Origin: Acidobacteriota bacterium
Lineage (GTDB): Bacteria > Acidobacteriota > Terriglobia > Acidiferrales > UBA7541
DNA: 64,000 nt
Direction of reading: 5' to 3'
Assembly: GCA_013286165.1 (NCBI GenBank)
Contig: JABDGF010000001.1
Coordinates: 1-64,000, forward strand
Shown here piece by piece: positions 55,867 to 64,000 of this stretch; positions within the stretch are counted from its first letter, which is position 1, and each line of letters begins with the position of its first letter. Both the position numbers and the translations under genes were made by a program. The notes beneath the pieces were generated by a model. It was not told where the DNA came from. It was given only the letters and a program-made list of their open reading frames with translations, and searched no databases.

Positions 55867-56819
55867 GACTTCCTTTCGCCCCTCGGAGACGGTGCGATAT
55901 TCGCCTCGCGCAAGCGTCCCAAAAGCTCATCTAAATTCTGCAAGAGGGCCTGTGTATCGGTCGAATGGTTCGCGCCATTCGGAATGTTTGAAGGAGCGAT
56001 CGGTTCGATCTCATCCAGTTGAAATTCGCGAGCGACTTCCTCAACCAGATGAGCCGGAACGGGACGCAGATGGTCCACGTAGGCGTTGATTAAGGCATGC
56101 TCGCAAAGCAGGTTTACGACTCTCGGAATGCCGCGTGAATATACGTGCACCGTTTGAATCGCTTCTTTCGAGAAAATCGGCTCGCCGCTGGCTCCAGCGA
56201 TGCGCAGGCGCTCGGCGATGTAGCCAAACGTTTCTTCGAGAGTCAGCGCCGAGGTCCGGCAGCGAAGCGTAATTCGCTGTCTGAGCTGTCTCAACTGCGG
56301 CAGCTTCAGCTTTTCCTCGAGTTCCGGCTGACCGGTCAGTACGATCTGAAGAAGTTTCTCGGTCGAAGTCTCAAGATTCGTCAGAAGCCGGATTTCTTCC
56401 AGCACCTGCAGTGAGAGGTTCTGTGCTTCGTCGATAATCAACACCGCTGTTTCACCGGCGCGGTAGCGTTCGAGAAGCCACTGATTCAGCTTCAGCAACA
56501 CCTGGCTTTTCTGGCGCGTATCGGACGGAATCCCGAAATCCGCCATGATGAAGTCGAAAAGCTGGCTGGTATTCAACTGCGAGTTGAATACGAACGCGGT
56601 CTTCACCCGCTGGCCGTGCAGCCAATCGAGCAAGCGGTTGAGCAGCGTCGTCTTACCGGTTCCGACTTCGCCGGTCAGCAAAATGAATCCCTTACGATTT
56701 TGAATGCCGTAGGTAAGCCCGGCCAACGCCTCTTGAATCTGTTTCGTGAGAAACAGATACCGCGGGTCCGGGTTCACATTGAAAGGGCTCTCGCGGAGCC
56801 CAAAAAATTTCTGGTACAT
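55863..56819 (-). CDS. ExeA/GspA-like AAA ATPase, exosortase/EPS system-associated
   Basis: MYQKFFGLRESPFNVNPDPRYLFLT, GFILLTGEVGTGKTTLLNRLL, AVLIIDEAQNLS. Confidence 0.92.
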   Translation of the reverse strand: MYQKFFGLRESPFNVNPDPRYLFLTKQIQEALAGLTYGIQNRKGFILLTGEVGTGKTTLLNRLLDWLHGQRVKTAFVFNSQLNTSQLFDFIMADFGIPSDTRQKSQVLLKLNQWLLERYRAGETAVLIIDEAQNLSLQVLEEIRLLTNLETSTEKLLQIVLTGQPELEEKLKLPQLRQLRQRITLRCRTSALTLEETFGYIAERLRIAGASGEPIFSKEAIQTVHVYSRGIPRVVNLLCEHALINAYVDHLRPVPAHLVEEVAREFQLDEIEPIAPSNIPNGANHSTDTQALLQNLDELLGRLREANIAPSPRGERKS

Positions 56820-56827
56820 GATCGTTA

Positions 56828-58343
56828 TCAGGCCCTCGCGCCCGCTTCAACGTTCTTAACCGTGGCCGTGCGCCCGATACCCTTCGCCGATGGCGGCTCA
56901 ATCGCCGGCACCATCGCCAACACAGGCAGCTGCAACACAAATTTCCACGTCGCGTTCGGTCTTGAACGACGTGTCTTTCATTTCCAGCAAGAACGCCAGC
57001 GCGAGGCCGAGTCCCAGTCCGCCGCCCAATCCGCCCAGCGCGAAAAGCGAACGGTTCGGGAACGACGGCTTTGCCGGCAAGTTCGCCGGGTCGAGCACGC
57101 GGAACTGCTCGCCCTGCTGCTGCTCATGCAGCGCGACCGATCTCACTGCTTCGTCATACTTTTTCTTCGTGTCGTTAAAATTATCGAGCGCCACCTGATA
57201 GCCGCGCGAAGCCTCTTTAAACTGCTCTTCGGCCGCCGGGCTGGCTTCAATTCGCGCTTGTTGCGCATTGATTTGCTGCTGGATCCGTTGCTGTTGCTTT
57301 TCCTTGTCTGCGAGTTCCTGGTCGAGCGCATGGCCCTGCGCGCGCAGCTGCTGAATTTGCAGCGGTTCCACCGACGGGTGTGTGGTCTTCGCCGTGGTCG
57401 CCGCAGTACTCCCGCCTTGCTCGGCGATTTTCTTTTGCAGCGCCGCGATGTCCGCTTTGGTCTTGATCACGTCGGGATAGTCGTCCGTGTATCGCGATTC
57501 GAGCGAAAGCAGAGTTTGCTGTAGCGCCGCAAGCTGCTTATCGAGCGTGTCAGGACTCGCGCCGGTGCCCATCTGAGCCGCCTGCAAAGTCGCCAGTTGT
57601 GAGGCGAGCATTCCCTCGTTGTACGTTTTTTCCTGCTGCACGTGGCTTAACGCCTGTGTCGAAGCATCCAGCTGAGACGACAACGTGTTGAGCAAGTTGA
57701 TGCTGTTCTGGGTTTCTTCCGGCATCTCGCCCAAGTGGTGCGCTTTGAAGTCCGCAAGCTTTGCGTCCTGTTCGTCGAGCGCCGCTTGCGCTTCCTTCAA
57801 TTGTCCCGCGAAGAAAACGATCGTGTCCTTACCCTTGCCGATGATCAACGTGGAACTTTCCTCGATGAACATTGAGGTGATTTCCGCGCACACATTCTGC
57901 GCGGTGTGCGGATTATCGAGCGTCACCGTCACGTTGAAGCCGGGCAGCGTCTGCGAGTGCGTTTCCAGCATTGGCAGAATCGGTGAAACCTCGATGTTCT
58001 TCTGCAGGCGCGCCACCAGTTCGTCGATCGACACATGGTTCATGTCGTGCGAATAGAGGTTGTACTTCCGGATGATCGGTTCCAGGCGCGACCGGCTCAG
58101 AATTTCCTGCTGCATGCTGGCAAGCTGTTGTCCAAGCCCCGCCGTGTCCAGCGGCTTCACGTACGCATCCGAAATCGACGCGCTTTCCACCAGCACGAGC
58201 GTCTGCGACTGATACTTCGCCGGCAGCAGCACGGCCACCGCGTAAGCCAAAGGCCCGCCGATAACGGCGAGCGATACGATCAACACCCAGCGCCGGCGAA
58301 ACATCGCCATGTAGTCGGCCGCTGTTAACTCGCGATGAGCCAT
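56828..58343 (-). CDS. Wzz/GumC-family polysaccharide chain-length determinant, C-terminus frameshifted
   Basis: DYMAMFRRRWVLIVSLAVIGGPLAYAVAVLLPAKYQSQTLVLVES, coiled-coil, GGLGGGLGLGLAFLLEMKDTSFKTERDVE; annotated ORF stops at 56898 but the shifted frame continues LQLPVLAMVPAIEPPSAKGIGRTATVKNVEAGARA to 56828. Confidence 0.87.
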
Positions 58344-58385
58344 TCCATCCTCAATTGCCGTAAACCGGCATGAATAGCGCGATCC

Positions 58386-59879
58386 CTAAAAAGGAATCGG
58401 TTGCTTATGAAAATTAACGCCCACTGAAAATTGGTTGCGCGTGAAATTCTCGGTACACGCTGCTCCCACGCATCCAGCCGTATCGATCGTCTGGCTTTGA
58501 TACTGCAGCTGGTAATTTGCGAACAAATCCACCGACCGGCCGAGTGTCCGCGTGACGTTCGCGCCGGCGAACCAATAATTGAACGTCTGCGATTCGGCGG
58601 CGTTTCCAACTTCGAAGCCGTTGTTTCGTCCGTAGCCGAAGCTCGCGCCGATCGTGGTGGCTCGCGTGATTCGATCGGTGATCGATCCAGTCAGCGTGTC
58701 GGTTTCGGCGCCCACCAGTACACCCGATCCGCCTGTGATTCCGTGGTTGTAGCTTCCGGTGATCGTCGCTTTTTTCAGCGAATACATCACCGACGCGTTC
58801 ACGCTCAAGTACGTCGAAGTCACGGACGAGACGGTGGGAGTGCGCGGCAACCCAGTGATCGGCGTATTCGACGTCACAAATTCTGGGCCCACTCCGATCT
58901 GAAATCCGAGTTTGCCGGTGACTCTGCGCGAGTACACGCCTTGCACCGTGCTCGAATTGATCGACTGACCAAGGTTCGAATACCGAATCGCGCTGAACTG
59001 GTAGGACAGCGAAATTGTATCGAATCGCGTCAGCTGGTAGTTGTATCCGGCTTGCAGCGTCGTGTTGCCGTAGTTCGCGAGGTCGTTATCGAAATAGTGC
59101 AGCAGCGCGTAGCTGCCGACTGCCGTAAACGAAGTGCGCCCCGTAAGCCGGTAATCCCATTCGAGCGCTGTCGAGTCGCTCAAATTTTGTCCACGCGGCA
59201 CGAGCAACGATTGCCCCGGCGTGTAACCGCCGCCGACGCCGGTGACTCCACCCACGCCCGGAATGCCTGATCCGACCGCGCCCGCAAAGCCGAGCGAACT
59301 TTCCGGCAGGTAGCTCAACTGCTGGAAAACCGTGAAAGTCGAACGGTGAAACAAGATCTTGTCTTTGATCGAAAGCGTTTGAATCACGCCGCTATCTACC
59401 TGTGCGGCGTTCGTAAACATTCCGCCACCGGTGTAGCTCAGCAGCAGGTCGTTCGATTCAGTCGCCTTGTGGAGATCCACGCCGCCGTAAATCGAAAGCC
59501 ATCCCGACCAGCCAGGCGTCCCCGTCGAAGTCGTCTCGAAATTCGGATTCGAGTCTGCCGTTCCCGCGATTGAAATCCTCGGCGCCCAATAGTTGTGCGT
59601 CATCGCCGGCGAGCCGACTCCCACCGGCTGCACGCCCGTGGGTGAATTCGTGTCGGGTTGGATTGCGTTTTGATCCACGTCCGTTTGGTCGCTTCCCGCT
59701 GCTCCAGCCAGCGGCGATTTGATCGCCGGGATCGGTTGCGCCGGATTGTTGTCCGGCGTGTTCGTGTCCGGCGGCGGTGGCTCTTGCTGCTGATCGGGCG
59801 GCTGCTGCGCCCGAACAGGCTGCGCGCTCATCCCAAGCGCCACCAGACAAAACACTCCAATGTAAGCGAACGATCGCAT
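58386..59879 (-). CDS. Outer-membrane beta-barrel protein of the EPS locus
   Basis: Signal peptide MRSFAYIGVFCLVALGMSAQPVRAQ; alternating beta-strand repeats typical of a porin-like barrel; C-terminal NQFSVGVNFHKQPIPF. Confidence 0.72.
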   Translation of the reverse strand: MRSFAYIGVFCLVALGMSAQPVRAQQPPDQQQEPPPPDTNTPDNNPAQPIPAIKSPLAGAAGSDQTDVDQNAIQPDTNSPTGVQPVGVGSPAMTHNYWAPRISIAGTADSNPNFETTSTGTPGWSGWLSIYGGVDLHKATESNDLLLSYTGGGMFTNAAQVDSGVIQTLSIKDKILFHRSTFTVFQQLSYLPESSLGFAGAVGSGIPGVGGVTGVGGGYTPGQSLLVPRGQNLSDSTALEWDYRLTGRTSFTAVGSYALLHYFDNDLANYGNTTLQAGYNYQLTRFDTISLSYQFSAIRYSNLGQSINSSTVQGVYSRRVTGKLGFQIGVGPEFVTSNTPITGLPRTPTVSSVTSTYLSVNASVMYSLKKATITGSYNHGITGGSGVLVGAETDTLTGSITDRITRATTIGASFGYGRNNGFEVGNAAESQTFNYWFAGANVTRTLGRSVDLFANYQLQYQSQTIDTAGCVGAACTENFTRNQFSVGVNFHKQPIPF

Positions 59880-59884
59880 TTTTC

Positions 59885-60517
59885 TTACGGCACCACGATC
59901 GTGTCGCCGGCTTTGAGCACGATGTCCTGATCGGTATTCTTTGCTTTCACCACATCCTTGTAATTGAACGGATGCTTGACCTGCTTGCCATTTTCGTTGC
60001 GCAGCACGTAGATCTTCGTCTCGCGCGCAAACTGCGTGAATCCGCCCGCGCTCGAAAGCGCCTGCAGCACCGTCATATTCGGCAGCAGCGGAAACGCACC
60101 CGGCCGCGTCACTTCACCGAGGATGTACACGCGCTGGCTGTTGATCGTCGTCACGATCACGGTCACTTGCGGATTCGTGACGTACTTCTTCAAGCTTTCG
60201 GTGATCTGCGCGGCCAGCTGCCCGGGCGTCAATCCCGCGGCCTGCACGTCGTTCAGCAGTGGAAGCGAAATTTTCCCGTCCGGCCGCACCGGCACCACGC
60301 GCGAAATGTCTTGTTCCTTCCAGATGCTCACGTCCAGTACGTCTTGCGCGCCGATCACGTAATTCGCGTCGGTCGTCGCTGCTTTCGGCGCCGGCGTCTC
60401 GCTCGCCATCGCGGGGACGGCTGGCTGCGCCGGCTTCTGCGCGCCCGCGTCCTGCGCCATCGAGGGAACCGCGCACGCAATCGTCAAGACAAACAGTGCT
60501 GGCAATCGCTTCAACAT
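59885..60517 (-). CDS. Polysaccharide export protein (Wza/GumB-like)
   Basis: Signal peptide; YVIGAQDVLDVSIWKEQDISRVVPVRPDGKISLPLLNDVQAAG (Poly_export) and SLBB-like VYILGEVTRPGAFPL. Confidence 0.92.
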   Translation of the reverse strand: MLKRLPALFVLTIACAVPSMAQDAGAQKPAQPAVPAMASETPAPKAATTDANYVIGAQDVLDVSIWKEQDISRVVPVRPDGKISLPLLNDVQAAGLTPGQLAAQITESLKKYVTNPQVTVIVTTINSQRVYILGEVTRPGAFPLLPNMTVLQALSSAGGFTQFARETKIYVLRNENGKQVKHPFNYKDVVKAKNTDQDIVLKAGDTIVVP

Positions 60518-60535
60518 CTTTTCTCCCCGCAGCGG

Positions 60536-61579
60536 CTATTCCGCCGCCGAATCTTCGAATCCGATCTGCTTCAACTTATAGAGCAGTGACTTGTAGCTGA
60601 TCTGCAGCTCCTGCGCCGCGCGCTTCCGGTTCCACCGCGTGTGCTCGAGCGTCTTCAAAATCATTTCGCGTTCCGCCACGCGCGATGCCGCGCGCGCAGC
60701 CGCTTTCAGCGAAGACGAAGCAGGCGCCACGGGAGCCTCGACTTGCTCCACCACCGGCTCCGCTTCCAATTCCGCCACGGCGCGTTGTTCATCGCCCAGC
60801 GCCACGATCTTTTTCACCACGTTTTCCAGCTCGCGAATGTTCCCGGGCCACGCGTGGTCCATCAGAATTCGCACCGTTCTCGGAGTCAGCTGCGGACGCG
60901 GCCGCTCAAATTGCGCGGCGTGTTTCGTCAGGAAAAATTCCACTAGCAGAGGAATGTCTTCGCGGCGCTCGCGAAGCGTCGGCAGCCGCAGGCATACGCC
61001 GTTGATCCGGTAGTACAGGTCCGCGCGAAACCGCCCCGCGCGCATTTCTTCGTCTAGATTCCGGCTCGTCGTGGAAACGATTCGCGCCTGCAGCGTTCCG
61101 GGTCGCGGATTCGCTTCGCCATCCGGCAGCGCGTAAAGCAAATTCCGCTGGCACGCCGGATCGAGTTCGGTCACTTCGTCAAAAAGGATCGTTCCGTTGG
61201 AGGCTCGTCCGTTCGTATGGGCGTCAAGTTCAGAGGCGAATGTCGATGCGTTCAAGGCAGCGCACGTCACCCGCGCGAAAGCGTGTTCCTCCCGGCCAGA
61301 CAAGCGGTGAAGCTGCTGCGCGTAGATCGCTTTGCCGGTGCCGCTTTCGCCGGAGAATAAAACGGGAATGTTCGTACGGGCGATTTCCGCGATCACAGAT
61401 TCAAGACTCTGCATCGCCGGACACAGCCCGCTCACGTGCCCCATTTCTTCCCTGACCATCACACTCACGGATGCCCCAGTTTTCATACCTTCTCGGACCT
61501 TGGACCCTTCGAGTTTTCCAGTCGCGTCTGCGGGACGCGATAGTACCAACGATTGCGGAGATGGGTTCTGCACGGCCAT
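60536..61579 (-). CDS. NtrC/Fis-family AAA+ transcriptional regulator lacking GAFTGA and receiver domain
   Basis: Walker A LFSGESGTGKAIYA, Walker B GTILFDEVTEL, FRADLYYRINGVCLRLPTLRERREDIPLL, C-terminal Fis HTH HTRWNRKRAAQELQISYKSLLYKLKQIGF; start at MAVQNPSP preferred over the ORF start at 61729. Confidence 0.87.
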   Translation of the reverse strand: MAVQNPSPQSLVLSRPADATGKLEGSKVREGMKTGASVSVMVREEMGHVSGLCPAMQSLESVIAEIARTNIPVLFSGESGTGKAIYAQQLHRLSGREEHAFARVTCAALNASTFASELDAHTNGRASNGTILFDEVTELDPACQRNLLYALPDGEANPRPGTLQARIVSTTSRNLDEEMRAGRFRADLYYRINGVCLRLPTLRERREDIPLLVEFFLTKHAAQFERPRPQLTPRTVRILMDHAWPGNIRELENVVKKIVALGDEQRAVAELEAEPVVEQVEAPVAPASSSLKAAARAASRVAEREMILKTLEHTRWNRKRAAQELQISYKSLLYKLKQIGFEDSAAE

Positions 61580-62032
61580 TGCCACCCGGTTTGGGCACTT
61601 TGTGGAAGCCAAGCGGACGCTAAACTCCCTATTTACAGGCACAAACGGTACGCCGCGCGAGCCCGAAAGTACTAGTACGGACGGAGTGTTTCCTAGGAAC
61701 CTTCCATGAAAGAGAAAAATACTTTCCATTTCTCCCCTTTCAGCGCCGCTTTCGCCTCGGCATGAAGATTTACCCCTGTCAGTCCGCAGAATCCATTTAA
61801 ATATCTTATTTTCATATGATTACAACAAAACAGACCGAAAAATCTGCCACTTTCCCACGCCAGCCGTCTTCTGACAAGCGGCTCCCCGCAATCACCTGCA
61901 AATAAGACACTTACATGGCCGTTCGCAGACCGCGCTTCGCATTGCCTACAACGCTTCACCCCGCCAATCCCTATCCTTCCACCGTCAATTTCCGTGCGAT
62001 ACTCGGCAGTCATTACAGACTGCGAGGTTAAA

Positions 62033-64000
62033 ATGAGTTCGCTCCGACTGCCCCACCTCACGCTCGCCCTGGCCGCGCTCTGCGCATTCGCCGCAGGATG
62101 TTCGCGCGATCCCCAGGTGCTGAAGAAAAATCATTTCGATAAAGCCGAGGCCTACGCCCAGCAGGGCAAAATTCGCGAAGCGGAGATCGAATACAAGAGC
62201 GCGCTGCAAATCGATTCGCATTACACCGAAGCGCACTACGGACTCGCGAAGCTGCTCATCAAGGAATCGAACTGGAGCCCGGCCTACCAGGAGTTGATGC
62301 AGACGGTCACGCTCGATCCCTCAAACGTACCGGCGCAACTGGATCTTGCGAACCTCCTTCTCGCTGCGGGTAAATTCAACGAAGCGCGAGACCGCGCGCA
62401 GACCGTGCTGAAGCTTGCACCGGACAACGCGCAGGCGATGATGCTACTCGCGAGCGCAACGTCGGGCCTTGGCGACGCATCCACCGCTCTTGCCGACGCA
62501 AGCAAAGCCGTTCAACTCGCGCCCAACGATTCGCAGGGCTTCCTCAATCTCGGCATCATCCAGGAAAAAGGCGGCGACCTGAAAGCCGCGGAGCAGAGCT
62601 ACCAGAAAGCGGTAGCGCTCGATCCGAAGTCCTTCCAGGCTTTCGTCACATTTGGAAATTTCTATCAGCGGCAGAAGCGTTGGCAGGATGCGCAGAAAAT
62701 GTACAAGTCCGCGATCGACGCAAGCCCGCAGAACGCGATTCTCTACGCCACTCTCGCAGGCATGTACGTAAATGAAGGCCAAAAAGACCAGGCCGAACAG
62801 TTCCTGCGCGAGGCGGCGCAGAAACTTAAAGACAATCCCGTCGGTTACCGCATGCTCGCCGAGTTCTACATCGGCCAGCAACAGTGGGACAAAGCGCTAG
62901 CCGAATTGAAATCCCTCTACGCCGCGCATCCGAAGGATCTCACCATCGGAAAAATGTACGCGCAGCTTCTCTATCAACAGGGTCAGACCGACGAAGCCTC
63001 AAACGTCACGAACGCGCTGCTGAAACAGGATCCATCCGACACTGGATCGCTCGTGATTCAGGGCCAGATCTTGATGCGGCAGGGTAAGACCAACGACGCA
63101 GTTCACGTGCTGGAGCAAGCCACAAAAAATTCACCCCAGAACGCGATGGCGCATTTCCAACTCGGAGCAGCCTATTACCAGAGCCAGAATCTCGGACAAG
63201 CCGAAACCGAATGGCGGCGCGCCAACGAGCTTCAGCCACAAATGGTCGAGCCGATCCGTGCTCTCGCGACGCTGGCGATTCGCAAAGGCGATGAGGCCAC
63301 GCTCGAAGCCAACGGGGGCAAGCTCATGATTCTCCAGCCCCCGCTCTCCGGAAGGCTACATCCTTCACGCGCAAGCGCTGCTGTTGAAGAAAGACACGCG
63401 CGGCGCCACCGAAGATGTGAAACGCGCCATTAGCGTCGCGCCAGACAGCCCAATCGGGTACGCACGCATGGGCGACCTGCTCTACGCGCAAAAGGATTAC
63501 GACGGCGCGAACAAATTTTACGTTCAGGCCTCGCAGAAGGAACCGAACTCGTTCGACGCCCTCAACGGCCAGGTGAACGTCGCGCTCGCAAAAAAGCAGC
63601 CGACTCAGGCGCTCAAACTGGTGCAAGACGCGTTGGCGCGCGTGCCCAATAGCGCCGCGCTCTACCTGCTTCTCGGTGAGACCGAGATGCGCAGCCAAGA
63701 CTCGGCGAAAGCCGAAGCGGCCTATCAAAAATCGCTCGACCTCGATCCTAAGAACACCAACGCCGCGTTGTACCTTGCATCACTTCAAAACGCCCGAGGC
63801 TCTGAAGATCAAGCGATCGCCACGTATCAGAAAGCCATTGCCTCCAGTCCCAACGACGCCCGGATTTACGTGGGTCTCGGAGTGGTTTACGAAAAGAAAG
63901 GCGACTGGCAGCAGGCGGAAGATCAGTACAAAAGAGCTCTCGGCATTCAACCGGACTACGCCCTGGCCGCGAACAATCTCGCGTATCTCTATCTCGAACA
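62033..64000 (+). CDS. TPR-repeat lipoprotein of EPS/exosortase locus (PrsT-like), frameshifted, truncated by window end
   Basis: Lipobox LCAFAAGCS; more than 10 TPR units; ORF stops at 63433 after a shift at C5 (63338-63342); reading with one C fewer gives continuous LQPRSPEGYILHAQALLLKKDTRGATEDVKRAI and TPRs to the window end. Confidence 0.85.

Noticed and set aside
1-64000. CRISPR arrays, tRNA/rRNA genes, IS elements, integrases
   Set aside because: No regularly spaced repeats, cloverleaf-like sequences, transposase or integrase motifs seen when reading; tRNAscan or Infernal was not available.

Overview
The window is a GC-rich bacterial segment whose gene content suggests an Acidobacteria-like lineage (inference from family composition only). 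It is dominated by a large exopolysaccharide (EPS) / exosortase-type locus. The export and polymer core at 52-64 kb contains a sugar transferase with an unusual N-terminal domain, a NusG/UpxY-like antiterminator, a CpsD-like kinase, an ExeA-like ATPase, a Wzz/GumC chain-length protein, an outer-membrane beta-barrel, a Wza-like export protein, an NtrC-family AAA+ regulator and a TPR lipoprotein. Sugar and assembly genes at 18-52 kb include glycosyltransferases, Wzx/Wzy, acyltransferases, a GDP-heptose set, a WlbA/B/E-like diamino-uronate set, two asparagine-synthetase-like amidotransferases and an exosortase. At 1.5-17 kb lies a compact thiotemplate-like cassette: AMP-ligase, P450, TPP enzyme, two carrier-thioesterase didomains, branched-chain aminotransferase, Sfp-type PPTase, ATP-grasp and two FAD oxidoreductases, next to a MetY/MetA pair. 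Main points for follow-up: (i) a 30-nt element upstream of both secreted beta-helix genes, which also share a short C-terminal tail; (ii) a near-consensus sigma-54 promoter ahead of the antiterminator; (iii) an NtrC-like protein without GAFTGA; (iv) a Cys-type thioesterase; (v) three single-base frameshifts, all fixed by removing one base, so sequence error must be excluded before interpretation. No tRNA, rRNA, CRISPR array or transposon was recognised. All family calls come from reading the sequence; no database search was run.
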